NCBI RefSeq assembly: GCF_002848135.1
Contig: NZ_PKGB01000006.1
Coordinates: 86,904 to 150,903, forward strand
Source: Hydrogenovibrio sp. SC-1
GTDB lineage: Bacteria; Pseudomonadota; Gammaproteobacteria; Thiomicrospirales; Thiomicrospiraceae
Reading direction: 5' to 3'
Length of the DNA: 64,000 nt
Part shown: piece by piece, positions 53,343-61,746 of the stretch
How positions within the stretch are numbered: the stretch's first letter is position 1
How the letters are laid out: every line of letters starts with the position of its first letter
Translations under genes and position numbers: made by a program
Notes under the pieces: model-generated
The model's database searches: none
Told to the model about the DNA's origin: nothing
What the model saw: the letters and a program-made list of their open reading frames with translations, nothing else

Positions 53343-54206
53343 TCAGCTGATGGCCATTTGTATTTTTTTCATGGCTTGCTTCTCGATTTGGCGAATACGC
53401 TCCATTGATACTTTGTACTGTTCTGATAGCGCCTTCAGGCCCACCTTATTATCTGATAACCAGCGTTGTTGTAAGATATCTCGGCTGCGTTGATCAAGCT
53501 GTTTTAGTGCTTGGTGCAGTTGCTGATAATCAAAGTCTGTTTGGGTTTCTTTAATAAGTTGTGCTTCAGGGTCTAAAGACTGACTAACCAAAACAGGATA
53601 GGTTTTTCCACTGTTTTCTTCTTCATCGGCCGTTAAATCTACGGACATGTCTTGACCATAAAGTCGTGTTTCCATCTCTAGTACGTCTTTACGGGTAACG
53701 CCCAGTTCTTCGGCAACGGTATCGGCGTCTTTGTCGCTAAACCACCCTAGATTCTTTTTGGTGCTTCTTAGTTTAAAAAATAGCTTGCGTTGCGCCTTGG
53801 TGGTTGCCGTTTTAACAATCCGCCAATTCTTAATCACAAACTCATTGATTTCAGCACGAACCCAGTGAACAGCAAAGGTCATTAGGCGTACTTTTTCATT
53901 AGGGTTGAAGCGCTTAACCGCTTTCATTAGACCAATATTACCTTCTTGAATGAGGTCGCTAAGAGGTAGGCCGTACCCTTTGTAAGTGCGCGCAATCGGA
54001 ACCACAAATCGTAAAGATGACAAAATGAGTTGTCTCGCTGCTTCTAGATCAGCATGATAATAGAGTTTTTCAGCCAGAGACATTTCTTCCTGTGCGCTTA
54101 ATTGCGGAAGCGACTGCACAGTGCGTAAATAGCTTTCAATATTTTGCCCCGGCGCCAAGTTGTGAACCGATGGCATAAGGGTTTTTGATTGAATTGCATC
54201 TGTCAT
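53343..54206 (-). CDS. rpoH: Heat-shock sigma factor RpoH (sigma-32)
   Basis: A 287-aa sigma-70-family factor directing heat-shock genes. Region 2 (DLIQEGNIGLMKAVKRF) and region 4.2 (near the C-terminus) are clear, and the RpoH box QRKLFFKLRS (near residue 140) identifies it. The ATG at 54206 is preceded by a good sigma-70 promoter overlapped by a CIRCE operator, indicating HrcA control in addition to the usual feedback. Confidence 0.96.
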   Translation of the reverse strand: MTDAIQSKTLMPSVHNLAPGQNIESYLRTVQSLPQLSAQEEMSLAEKLYYHADLEAARQLILSSLRFVVPIARTYKGYGLPLSDLIQEGNIGLMKAVKRFNPNEKVRLMTFAVHWVRAEINEFVIKNWRIVKTATTKAQRKLFFKLRSTKKNLGWFSDKDADTVAEELGVTRKDVLEMETRLYGQDMSVDLTADEEENSGKTYPVLVSQSLDPEAQLIKETQTDFDYQQLHQALKQLDQRSRDILQQRWLSDNKVGLKALSEQYKVSMERIRQIEKQAMKKIQMAIS

Positions 54207-54240
54207 GTAAGCAATCTCCAGTTAACGTTGAATGATAAAC

Positions 54241-54269
54241 AGTGTACAAGCTGTTAGCAGTCAAGTCAA
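54241..54269 (-). promoter_or_regulatory. Sigma-70 promoter of rpoH
   Basis: On the minus strand: -35 TTGACT (54264-54269), a 17-bp spacer, -10 TACACT (54241-54246). The predicted start is about 30 nt before the ATG. Confidence 0.7.
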
Positions 54270-54280
54270 GGGAGTGCTAA
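54254..54280 (-). promoter_or_regulatory. CIRCE element (HrcA operator) upstream of rpoH
   Basis: TTAGCAGTC (54254-54262), exactly 9 bp, then GAGTGCTAA (54272-54280). The consensus is TTAGCACTC-N9-GAGTGCTAA, so 17 of 18 bases match. The -35 hexamer lies within it, so bound HrcA would block RNA polymerase. Confidence 0.8.
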
Positions 54281-54351
54281 TATTATTCGATGATAATCTA
54301 TTTTATAATAATGTTATATATAACAGTGTATTAAGTAATGTAGTGTAAGTT

Positions 54352-54383
54352 GTTTGTAGGTTTGTAGGTTTGTAGGTTTGTTG
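54352..54383. repeat. Four tandem 8-bp repeats (GTTTGTAG)
   Basis: Three exact units followed by GTTTGTTG. They lie between the rpoH leader and the fliS terminator, outside any gene. Short tandem arrays like this can vary in copy number by slippage. Confidence 0.8.
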
Positions 54384-54416
54384 GCGGGGTTTTTATTGCG
54401 GGATTTTTTTAAGATA

Positions 54417-54450
54417 TAAAAAAAGCCAGCAAAAGGAGGTGCTGGCTTTA
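54417..54450 (-). terminator. Intrinsic terminator of fliS
   Basis: On the minus strand, AAAGCCAGCA and TGCTGGCTTT form a 10-bp stem followed by seven Ts, 34 bp after the fliS stop. Confidence 0.88.
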
Positions 54451-54483
54451 AGTGGAAAGCGAGAGTTTTCGATTAAGAGCGAA

Positions 54484-54918
54484 TTAATCGTTTTCTGAAA
54501 GCTGTCCAGACTGATGCATCATTTCCAACCAAGCGTCACGCAGCTCAGTTAAGATTTCGACAGCACTGTCAAGATAGAAGCAGTCTTGTTCAAATACCGC
54601 TTCTTGTACTGCTTTATCTGCATAGCGATAAAGTTCTTCAAGATCATACGCAATCGAAGTTTCTTGTGAAAAAGCCAGTCTATCGCGAAGCGCATCCAAG
54701 ATGGTGGTCATTCGACCAAGGTGAAAACCCTTTTCGACAAAGGCTTGGCTCTGATGGCAAACCTTGGCTAAGTTGCCTTTGTCGACAACCCCTTGTAGCA
54801 GTAACAAAATAGTTTTGCTTGGATTATTGGCCAAATGCGTTTCCGTATTTTGGTCACGGCTATATTCTTGCAAGATTGGTGCTTTTATCTCTGCAGCCAT
54901 AGTTGGATTGGTCGTCAT
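54484..54918 (-). CDS. fliS: Flagellar export chaperone FliS
   Basis: A 144-aa all-helical protein with FliS features: a LLLLQGVVDK stretch near residue 38, H-x-x-x-x-T-x-I-L (LGRMTTILDALRDRL) and a closing EILTELRDAWLEM helix. It binds flagellin before export. ATG 54918 has AGGAGC 7 nt upstream. It stands alone here, without fliD or fliC, but has its own sigma-54-like promoter. Similarity is moderate, so the call is probable. Confidence 0.78.
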   Translation of the reverse strand: MTTNPTMAAEIKAPILQEYSRDQNTETHLANNPSKTILLLLQGVVDKGNLAKVCHQSQAFVEKGFHLGRMTTILDALRDRLAFSQETSIAYDLEELYRYADKAVQEAVFEQDCFYLDSAVEILTELRDAWLEMMHQSGQLSEND

Positions 54919-55020
54919 GGTCGTGCTCCTGTTTTTTTATTCGTCGAATTTAAAAATCTTTAGCAACCTTGTTTTAAAAGTTGAACAAAATGTCTAAAGT
55001 AATTCTGTTACTGGACGAAT

Positions 55021-55036
55021 AGCAGAGAGTGTGCCA
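55021..55036 (-). promoter_or_regulatory. Sigma-54 promoter of fliS
   Basis: The minus strand reads TGGCACACTCTCTGCT, an excellent -24 (TGGCAC) and a good -12 (TGCT) with GG-N10-GC spacing. It lies about 105 bp before fliS, fitting RpoN control of flagellar genes. Confidence 0.7.
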
Positions 55037-55098
55037 AAAATAGCATTAGGTGTCGTGTACCCTTGATTGAAAGGGGGGTTAAGGTCATTCCAGTACGA

Positions 55099-55126
55099 AA
55101 AAAATAGCCAGGCCTGGCTATTTTTG
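55099..55126. terminator. CCAGGCCTGG palindrome, exact copy 6, as terminator of purT
   Basis: Perfect 13-bp arms (55100-55112 and 55113-55125) centred on the core at 55108-55117, with seven As to the left and five Ts to the right. On the minus strand it follows purT and gives a T-run of seven, a strong terminator. Confidence 0.85.
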
Positions 55127-55195
55127 ACAGTCATTTGGCGGAACTGGCAGAGATTGCCGCCAGGATATTGGCAGTTGAATGCTGAGGGTGTGATA

Positions 55196-56377
55196 TTAAA
55201 AATGGCTGTTAATGGCAGATGCAGCGGTTTTTGCCTTTTGTACTGCTTCTTCAATGTCTTGCCCTTTAGCTAATGCAACGCCCATGCGGCGTCGACCAGA
55301 AATTTCAGGCTTGCCAAATAAACGGAGCTGGGTGTCAGGTTCGCTTAAAGCGTTTTCTAAACCACTAAAAACTGTTTCGCTGGAATGGCCGGTGGGTAAA
55401 ATGACACTGGATGCACTGGGCCCAAATTGGCGAATGGAAGGGATGGGTAAGCCAAGCATGGCTCTTAAATGTAGAGCAAATTCAGATAGGTCTTGAGAAA
55501 TGAGCGTGACTAAGCCAGTATCATGAGGTCTAGGCGAGACTTCACTAAAAATAATCTCATCGCCTTTCACAAACAATTCAACGCCAAAAAGTCCCCAACC
55601 CCCTAAGGCTTCGGTAATTTTTCGTGCAACATCCTGCGCAGCTTGTAATGCATTTTTCGTCATAGGATGTGGTTGCCAAGATTGTTGATAATCGCCATCC
55701 TGCTGAATATGGCCAATGGGTTCGCAAAAGGCGGTGCCATTTTTATGACGCACCGTTAATAGGGTGATTTCATAATCGAAGTCGATAAAGCCTTCGACAA
55801 TCACTTTCCCTTTGCCTGCCCGGCCACCTTCTTGGGCAATTTGCCACGCAGATTCAATATCGTCTGCTGATTGAATTACGCTTTGACCTTTGCCAGACGA
55901 ACTCATAATCGGCTTAACCACACAAGGCATACTGATGGTTTCAACAGCTTGGGCGAAGTCTGAAAAGGTTTCTGCAAATAGGTAGGGGCTGGTCGGAATG
56001 CCAAGGGTTTCGCTGGCAAGGCGGCGAATGCCTTCTCGGTTCATTGTCAGTTGCGTTGCTTTGGCACTCGGAACAATATTAAATCCTGTTTCCTCTAAAG
56101 CAACCAGCGTATCAGTGGCAATCGCCTCTATTTCAGGCACAATATAGTCAGGCTTTTCGGTTTCAATAATCTGTTGCAGGGCTTCGCCATCTAACATACT
56201 TAATGTATAGCTCCGGTCTGCTACTTGCATGGCTGGCGCATGCTCGTATCGATCCAATGCGATGACTTCCATTCCCAAGCGCTGCGCTTCTATTGCGACC
56301 TCTTTGCCTAATTCGCCCGCACCGCACAATAATATTTTAGTGGCGGTCTTTGAAAATGGTGTTCCGATGTGCAACAT
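55196..56377 (-). CDS. purT: Formate-dependent phosphoribosylglycinamide formyltransferase
   Basis: An ATP-grasp enzyme of purine synthesis using formate instead of formyl-THF (393 aa). It has [17 protein letters not shown] near residue 18, EIEAI, the MSSSGKGQS loop and [10 protein letters not shown] near residue 270, matching PurT. It is alone on the minus strand and terminated by the palindromic repeat. Confidence 0.96.
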   Translation of the reverse strand: MLHIGTPFSKTATKILLCGAGELGKEVAIEAQRLGMEVIALDRYEHAPAMQVADRSYTLSMLDGEALQQIIETEKPDYIVPEIEAIATDTLVALEETGFNIVPSAKATQLTMNREGIRRLASETLGIPTSPYLFAETFSDFAQAVETISMPCVVKPIMSSSGKGQSVIQSADDIESAWQIAQEGGRAGKGKVIVEGFIDFDYEITLLTVRHKNGTAFCEPIGHIQQDGDYQQSWQPHPMTKNALQAAQDVARKITEALGGWGLFGVELFVKGDEIIFSEVSPRPHDTGLVTLISQDLSEFALHLRAMLGLPIPSIRQFGPSASSVILPTGHSSETVFSGLENALSEPDTQLRLFGKPEISGRRRMGVALAKGQDIEEAVQKAKTAASAINSHF

Positions 56378-56545
56378 GGCATCCCCTTTGCTTGTAGATT
56401 TTTAAAAATAAAACAGGAACGTATCGGCAGGTGTGTCAATAACTTTACTGTAAAGCAAACATTATAGTGAATTTTAGATCAACTGCTGAAAAATACCGTC
56501 GGTTGCAGCGGGAAAAGCGTTCAGTGCAGTAAAAGGGAAATGATC

Positions 56546-58042
56546 ATGACGAATTATGCTCAACTTGATGTGTTACAGACTTTAGATTCGGAGCCAAAAT
56601 TGCAAAAGGTTGCAGGGCGTCGTGTCGAGAATTCTGCACTGGATATCTTTCATATTACGAACCAAACCGCTCAAGTAAAGCGGTTAATGACAAAGTTACA
56701 ACATCGCTTTTCGGACTCTGAAGATGTTGCTTATTTGATAGAGTCTGAAGTCAATCAGCGGACGACCGATCTGGTGCGTAGGGCCAATTACGACTCTTTA
56801 ACACACTTGCCTAATCGCGCCTATTTTCACGATATTTTAGAAAACTTGATTCAGCGTTCCAAACAAGATCAATTACCCTTTTCATTACTGTTTTTAGATT
56901 TAGATGGCTTTAAGGTCGTCAATGATACGCTCGGGCATCAGATAGGTGATGAGCTGTTGCGGCATGTCAGTGGCCGTTTGGTGGCCTCCGTGCGCGAAGG
57001 TGATATTGTGAGTCGATTAGGCGGTGATGAGTTTGTCATCTTATTGGCAGAGTTGAATCAGCGAGATGAAATAGAAGTAATTTGCAAACGTATTATTCAT
57101 GATATAACCAAACCTTATTGGTTTGATGGTCATGAAGTCCGTACCTCCACTAGTATTGGTATAGCTTCCTTTCCAGATGACACCACTTTGTCTTCAGAGT
57201 TAATTGAGAGGGCAGACCAGGCGCTCTACATTTCGAAAACGGATGGAAAGCAGACTTTTCGATTTTATGATGATGTGCAATCTCAACTTCATCACCAGTC
57301 ATCAAAAACCTTAGAAGCATTTGAAAAAGCTTTAATGGCTGGCGAATTTGATCTTGAAATTGAGCCCCAGATTGATTTGAAGCAACGTCGAGTTGTAGGT
57401 GGCATGATTAAACCTTTTTGGGTTGTCCGTGAGCATGACAAACAACCGATGAATCAGTGGATGTCGTTGTTGGTACAAAGTGGCAAGGGGTTGTCGATGG
57501 CCAACTGGTTGTTAGATTCGGGGTGTTTTTTCGCTAAAAAATGGACTCAGCAGCATGCAGAGTTTGTTGTGTCGGTTCCAATCCTAGATGCTTTGGCAGC
57601 GAAACAGGACCTTGCCTCCATCTTGATGCAGAAGTTACAGCAATCCAATTTAATGGCGAACCAGTGCCAGTTTGTTTTTTCGCTACAGCAGTTATCAACC
57701 GTGGATGGCTTAGTGGATCGTTTAGTAGATTTATCGGAGCAAGGGGGGCAAATCACCTTGACGGGAATTGGCAGAACACCTTTGGATTTAACGGGCTTAG
57801 CCAATCTTTCAGTGCAAGAATTTAAGTTTGATGGAGATTGGCTCCATCAGGCAATGCAAACCGACGCCGGTCGGAAGTGGGTTCAAGCAATGATCCAAAT
57901 GGGTCAAAGCCTGGATGTTTGTCTGATTGCAACGAATGTCACGTCTGAAGGTGATGCCAATAGTCTCGCGGAATGGGGTTGTCAGTTAGGTCAGGGTGCC
58001 TATTGGGCTCAGTCAATGTCCTGCGCTGATTTTGAACCCTAA
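56546..58042 (+). CDS. Diguanylate cyclase with a degenerate EAL domain
   Basis: A 498-aa soluble protein. A helical N-terminal part precedes a GGDEF domain with RLGGDEF near residue 158 and an intact REGD inhibitory site. The C-terminal 240 residues have the length of an EAL domain, but the signature is replaced (VGGMIKPFW where EAL would be) and the DDFGTG loop is absent. This half is probably a c-di-GMP-binding or protein-binding relic. ATG 56546 has AAGGGA 7 nt upstream; another ATG lies two codons earlier. Confidence 0.85.
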   Translation: MTNYAQLDVLQTLDSEPKLQKVAGRRVENSALDIFHITNQTAQVKRLMTKLQHRFSDSEDVAYLIESEVNQRTTDLVRRANYDSLTHLPNRAYFHDILENLIQRSKQDQLPFSLLFLDLDGFKVVNDTLGHQIGDELLRHVSGRLVASVREGDIVSRLGGDEFVILLAELNQRDEIEVICKRIIHDITKPYWFDGHEVRTSTSIGIASFPDDTTLSSELIERADQALYISKTDGKQTFRFYDDVQSQLHHQSSKTLEAFEKALMAGEFDLEIEPQIDLKQRRVVGGMIKPFWVVREHDKQPMNQWMSLLVQSGKGLSMANWLLDSGCFFAKKWTQQHAEFVVSVPILDALAAKQDLASILMQKLQQSNLMANQCQFVFSLQQLSTVDGLVDRLVDLSEQGGQITLTGIGRTPLDLTGLANLSVQEFKFDGDWLHQAMQTDAGRKWVQAMIQMGQSLDVCLIATNVTSEGDANSLAEWGCQLGQGAYWAQSMSCADFEP

Positions 58043-58061
58043 GCTAAACTGATTGATAAAG

Positions 58062-58089
58062 AAAACGCCTCGCTGAGATCTTTGAGACG
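58062..58089 (-). terminator. Terminator after mtnN
   Basis: On the minus strand a CGTCTC/GAGGCG stem (one G-T pair) with a loop containing AGATCT is followed by TTTTC-TTT, 17 bp after the mtnN stop. Confidence 0.5.
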
Positions 58090-58106
58090 CTGTGCATTTT
58101 GAGAGC

Positions 58107-58820
58107 TTAAGCCAGTTTTTCTGAACGAGATAAGTGTTTTAACATTTCTAAAATCACCTTGGCTGAGTGGGTTGCTGCTTGCTCAAGGTACTGCTCAAAA
58201 GTCACGGCATTTTCTTTGCCTGCAATATCCGATAAGGATCGAATAATCACAAAAGGCGTTTCAAACACATGGCAAGTTTGAGCCACAGCGGCCGCTTCCA
58301 TTTCACAGGCAATCATGTCAGGAAAATAGCCGCGAGTGGTTTCTACATCTTCTGGTTGATGCATAAAGCGATCCCCTGTTGCAATCAAGCCATGCATGTG
58401 TGTGACTTCATTGAGTGCATCAATACTGGCTTTGGCGGCAGCAATTAAGGCTGAGTCGGGTAGATAGCAAGCCGGGTGTCCGGGAACTTGACCTCGTTCG
58501 TAACCAAATGCCATGACATCGACATCGTGGTGGCAAACAGAAGAGCTAATGACAATATCCCCCACCTCAAGATCGGTATGAAAGCCACCAGCGGATCCGG
58601 TATTGATCACATAATCCGGTTCGTAGAGTTTGATCAGTAAAGCGGTGCTAATTGCCGCATTCACCTTACCAATGCCAGATCTGAGTAGCACCACATCCGT
58701 TTCGTTAATTTGGCCAAGATAATATTCGAATCCACCGTGGGTTTCGATGGTGAGGTCGGAAATTTGATCACGTAAAAGAGATACTTCTTCCTCCATAGCG
58801 CCAATAATAGCCACTTTCAT
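58107..58820 (-). CDS. mtnN: 5'-methylthioadenosine/S-adenosylhomocysteine nucleosidase
   Basis: Removes adenine from SAH and MTA (237 aa). The N-terminus IGAMEEEVSLLRDQI, the INTGSAGG motif and the ACEMEAAAVAQ motif with catalytic Glu and later Asp (SLSDIAGKE) are intact. It starts 5 bp after luxS, whose substrate, S-ribosylhomocysteine, it makes. Confidence 0.97.
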   Translation of the reverse strand: MKVAIIGAMEEEVSLLRDQISDLTIETHGGFEYYLGQINETDVVLLRSGIGKVNAAISTALLIKLYEPDYVINTGSAGGFHTDLEVGDIVISSSVCHHDVDVMAFGYERGQVPGHPACYLPDSALIAAAKASIDALNEVTHMHGLIATGDRFMHQPEDVETTRGYFPDMIACEMEAAAVAQTCHVFETPFVIIRSLSDIAGKENAVTFEQYLEQAATHSAKVILEMLKHLSRSEKLA

Positions 58821-58825
58821 CCGGT

Positions 58826-59347
58826 CTATACCTCATTACCTAGCGATTTAAGCGTCGCTTCATCTAAAGCAATATCCGTATTTTTGTTGACGCCAATACC
58901 ATGGTCGATGATATTTTGGGCAATGGATTTAGCTTCTTCTAAAGAATGCATTTTATAGGTGCCACACTGATATTCGTTGAGTTCAGGAATGTCATTCATT
59001 TTCTCAACCTTGAGCACATCGTGCATGGCTTTTAACCAAGCATCGGCAACGCGTTGTTCACTAGGTGTGCCGATTAAGCTCATATAGAACCCAGTGCGGC
59101 AGCCCATTGGTGAGACATCAATGATCTCTACATCATTACCATTGAGGTGATTGCGGATAAACCCAGCGAATAAATGTTCTAAGGTGTGAATGCCTTTTTC
59201 GCCCATCATGGATTCATTGGGTTTGTTAAAGCGTAAATCAAAAACGGTAATGGTATCGCCGCCGGGCGTGGTCATGGTCTTTGCAACGCGTACAGCTGGC
59301 GCATTCATAATTTTATGGTCAACGGTGAAACTGTCGAGTAGTGGCAT
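58826..59347 (-). CDS. luxS: S-ribosylhomocysteine lyase (AI-2 synthase)
   Basis: Cleaves S-ribosylhomocysteine to homocysteine and DPD, the precursor of autoinducer 2 (173 aa). The metal site HTLEHLFAG and the MGCRTGFY motif with its Cys are present. It is co-transcribed with mtnN, giving the complete activated-methyl recycling branch. No AI-2 receptor is visible in the window. Confidence 0.97.
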   Translation of the reverse strand: MPLLDSFTVDHKIMNAPAVRVAKTMTTPGGDTITVFDLRFNKPNESMMGEKGIHTLEHLFAGFIRNHLNGNDVEIIDVSPMGCRTGFYMSLIGTPSEQRVADAWLKAMHDVLKVEKMNDIPELNEYQCGTYKMHSLEEAKSIAQNIIDHGIGVNKNTDIALDEATLKSLGNEV

Positions 59348-59359
59348 GGTAACGTCCTT

Positions 59360-60268
59360 TTAGTTGTATTGAGTGAGTTTATTATAGCGGATCATGCTTT
59401 GGAGTTCTTTGACATATTCGTGTTTGCGTTCAGAATAGTTGACCAGACCTTCGGTCATTTCCAATCCTGTGGGCGTTTGACCTTTTTGACGGGTCTGGGC
59501 TCGAATCTGGCGTAGCTTTTCATAGGTTCGGTGGCTATTTAAATTGTGGATATAGCTGACAATCGATTGGTACGGGTGGTCAAAGGCGCGAACTTCATGA
59601 GAAGCGCCATCATTGCGTCGTTTAGGGACGAGTCCACAGCCTTTACTAAAGCACCATTGCCCAAAATAGTTATTGGCTTGGCGGGCGAAACGCGAGGTTC
59701 CCCAGGCACTTTCATTGGCACCTTGTGCCAAGGCTAATGCCGCTGGAATAGCGTCTATTCTCGTCAATAAAGCGGTTAAATCGGCTTGATTGCTGGGGTT
59801 AAAATTATCTACGCCATAGCGTTTGGCTTGTTTTTTTAACCAGGCCTGGCCATTTTTCTCCATTGAATGGGAACTGATCAGCCCTTTTAACCGTTCCCGA
59901 TCCTCTAGAATAGCGGCATTAGCACGCTTGATCAGTGGTGCCATAAAGTCAAAGAAAGCCTGTTTTCTCGGTGGACCTGCGGCAAAGTCTTTAAATTTTG
60001 GAATGGCCGGCAAGCGATCTGATTGCGTATTTTGTGTTTTGGGCTGGGTCGTGATTTTTGGTTCTGAACTAGCATCCGACTCGAGGGGTTCGGTTTCCTT
60101 GGCTTTTTTGATCGCAGGGGATTCAGGGGTCGACGGCTGCTTCGTTGCGGCACTTTGAGTGGGTTCGGCGGTTACCGGTGTGGTGTTGTCTGCATCGGAG
60201 CAGCCGATCACGATGGCGCTACTGCTTGCAAGCAAGCTCATAAAAAATAAACGGATAATGTTAGACAT
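59360..60268 (-). CDS. Bax-like glucosaminidase lipoprotein
   Basis: A 302-aa probable lipoprotein. A signal peptide with a lipobox-like VIGC places Cys near residue 23, followed by a Pro/Thr/Lys-rich linker (about 25-90). The C-terminal 170 residues are the Bax/glucosaminidase domain, with catalytic Glu in ANESAWGTSRFA and later NYFGQWCF. It should cut peptidoglycan in the periplasm. It is 12 bp before luxS in the same operon. An exact palindrome copy codes Gly-Gln-Ala-Trp-Leu-Lys in the domain. Confidence 0.85.
   Translation of the reverse strand: MSNIIRLFFMSLLASSSAIVIGCSDADNTTPVTAEPTQSAATKQPSTPESPAIKKAKETEPLESDASSEPKITTQPKTQNTQSDRLPAIPKFKDFAAGPPRKQAFFDFMAPLIKRANAAILEDRERLKGLISSHSMEKNGQAWLKKQAKRYGVDNFNPSNQADLTALLTRIDAIPAALALAQGANESAWGTSRFARQANNYFGQWCFSKGCGLVPKRRNDGASHEVRAFDHPYQSIVSYIHNLNSHRTYEKLRQIRAQTRQKGQTPTGLEMTEGLVNYSERKHEYVKELQSMIRYNKLTQYN
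59839..59850. repeat. CCAGGCCTGG palindrome, exact copy 7 (inside the Bax-like gene)
   Basis: The core at 59840-59849 is flanked by eight Ts/As on one side and ATTTTT on the other. It is read CAG-GCC-TGG (Gln-Ala-Trp) on the minus strand. Confidence 0.85.
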
Positions 60269-60354
60269 GTGTCATCCTCTGACTTTGAAGCAATGGCCTG
60301 AAACTATAACAAGTTAATGGTGAATTTCAACCAAAACATTTTTCATAATAGTTT

Positions 60355-60360
60355 GTTGTA
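60355..60360 (+). promoter_or_regulatory. Candidate TTGTAC box before the LOV gene
   Basis: TTGTAC lies about 55 bp upstream of the LOV ATG, in -35 position to a weak ATGATT. The TGTAC half resembles the palindrome before phrB and might be bound by the MerR protein encoded next door. This is speculative. Confidence 0.25.
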
Positions 60361-60415
60361 CGGCTTTGGCAGGTTAGAATGATTACTTTGCTATACCCCT
60401 ACAAAGAGAGTGTGT

Positions 60416-60853
60416 ATGAAAGATTCTAAATTACGTTATTCCACCTTGTTGCAATTGGTAGAAAATGCCCAGGATGGCATTACCGTTGCCGAAAAAGAAG
60501 GTCAAGATACCATTTTGATTTATGTTAACCCAGGGTTTGAAAAATTAACCGGTTATGCGCCACAAGAAATTCTCTATCGTGACTGTCGTTTCTTGCAAGG
60601 GGCTGATAGTGATCCTGAAGCAGTGAGGGCTGTGCGAGAAGCAATAGAAACCAATGAACCCGTTAGAACGATTTTAAAAAACTATCGTAAAGATGGCAGT
60701 TGTTTTTGGAATGAATTGAGTATTACGCCGTTTTACGATGAGGTTGATCGTCGCCAATATTATATTGGGATTCAAAAAGATGTTTCTGAGGTAGTTGAGC
60801 TAAAGCAGCAGCTTGAAGCTGCCCAGAAAAAGCTTCAGCAGCTAGAAGGGTAA
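60416..60853 (+). CDS. Short LOV blue-light photoreceptor
   Basis: A 145-aa protein made almost only of a LOV (PAS) domain. The adduct-forming Cys57 is in RDCRFLQG (consensus NCRFLQ, here Asp before Cys), with the flavin-binding Asn pair in NYRKDGSCFWN and Gln in IGIQKD. A C-terminal coiled-coil helix (ELKQQLEAAQKKLQQLE) suits dimerisation. No output domain is present, so it signals through a partner. ATG 60416 (GAGAG upstream) is preferred to a GTG at 60410. Its 3' end overlaps the convergent merR gene by 12 bp. Confidence 0.88.
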   Translation: MKDSKLRYSTLLQLVENAQDGITVAEKEGQDTILIYVNPGFEKLTGYAPQEILYRDCRFLQGADSDPEAVRAVREAIETNEPVRTILKNYRKDGSCFWNELSITPFYDEVDRRQYYIGIQKDVSEVVELKQQLEAAQKKLQQLEG

Positions 60854-61693
60854 GCTAGCTGATTCAAAGGTCGTTAAATCAAACAATTGTACTTGCATTT
60901 GACCAAATGCATTCATATCCGGTTGATTGAGAAATAAAAATAACTCAAAACTAGGGTGTTCTTGAGTCCAAGCTCGCCAGTCGTCTAATGCGGGTGATGG
61001 GGTTGCATGGACCCAGGCGACTCCATGACAATGCAGTGTTTGTAGAGACGGTACCAGTTGCTCAAACTGAATGGCGCTGTTAGGTTGTAGCAGTGGCATA
61101 TATCCTTGAGAGACCAAATTTAGTGCCGCTAAAATACCCAATAAAATATGTGTGTTTTCTGAGCATTGAACCCAAATTGGGTGCAAGTCAGTAGGCAGTT
61201 GCCGGTAAGAAAGGTGAAGACGCGACTGTAAACGGGGAACCATTAAGCTATACCATAGCTGACTCGCGGTCGTGTTTTCCGTGAGAGAAAGCGTTGTTCG
61301 AGAAAATAGCGGCTGCCAAAACCCCATTACGTAGTCAGCTATAATGTTGTCCAAAAGCTGATTAACTGTTTGAATATCGGCTTTTTCAAGGGACTCTATC
61401 AGTAAGTTTTCTAAGCTGGCTTCTGTTTGTGGCTCAATCGCAGGTGCTTTGGGCTGGTCTAGTAGGCTTTTAATTTGACTGATTGGCACCCCTTGCTGAG
61501 TCAGTCGTATCACTTCCTTGAGGGTTTTGATATTTTCATAGGTGTAGAGGCGGTGGCCAGATTCAGTGCGCACTGGCTCAATCAAACTGTAACGTCTTTC
61601 CCAGGCTCTAAGTGTAATCGGGTTGATGCCAGTAATTTTGGCAACTTCTCGGATCGGCAATAGGGCTTCTTGTGGTGGATTTAATTTTCTCAT
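60842..61693 (-). CDS. MerR-family regulator, LitR/BluR-like
   Basis: A 283-aa transcription factor. The N-terminal MerR DNA-binding domain (IREVAKITGINPITLRAWERRY, residues 14-35, shown here in two parts: IREVAKITG and LRAWERRY) is followed by a 200-residue C-terminal region arranged like the cobalamin-binding and helical domains of LitR/CarH. However, no B12 motif (DxHxxG) is visible, so it may work without cobalamin, like BluR of E. coli. The neighbouring LOV protein and photolyase make a light-response repressor likely. Confidence 0.78.
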   Translation of the reverse strand: MRKLNPPQEALLPIREVAKITGINPITLRAWERRYSLIEPVRTESGHRLYTYENIKTLKEVIRLTQQGVPISQIKSLLDQPKAPAIEPQTEASLENLLIESLEKADIQTVNQLLDNIIADYVMGFWQPLFSRTTLSLTENTTASQLWYSLMVPRLQSRLHLSYRQLPTDLHPIWVQCSENTHILLGILAALNLVSQGYMPLLQPNSAIQFEQLVPSLQTLHCHGVAWVHATPSPALDDWRAWTQEHPSFELFLFLNQPDMNAFGQMQVQLFDLTTFESASLPF

Positions 61694-61703
61694 TCGTTAA
61701 TCC

Positions 61704-61720
61704 TATACAATTGTTATACA
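61704..61720 (-). promoter_or_regulatory. Direct repeat TGTATA-N5-TGTATA before the merR gene
   Basis: On the minus strand two TGTATA hexamers, 11 bp (one helical turn) apart, lie immediately upstream of the merR ATG, between a TTGACG (61723-61728) and the start codon. This suggests autoregulation. Confidence 0.4.
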
Positions 61721-61746
61721 TTCGTCAAGCTAAAGCCGGGGCTGTT

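Noticed and set aside
55067..55273. Small open frames across the palindrome near purT
   Set aside because: They exist on both strands only because the palindrome reads alike both ways; there is no ribosome site and they overlap purT.
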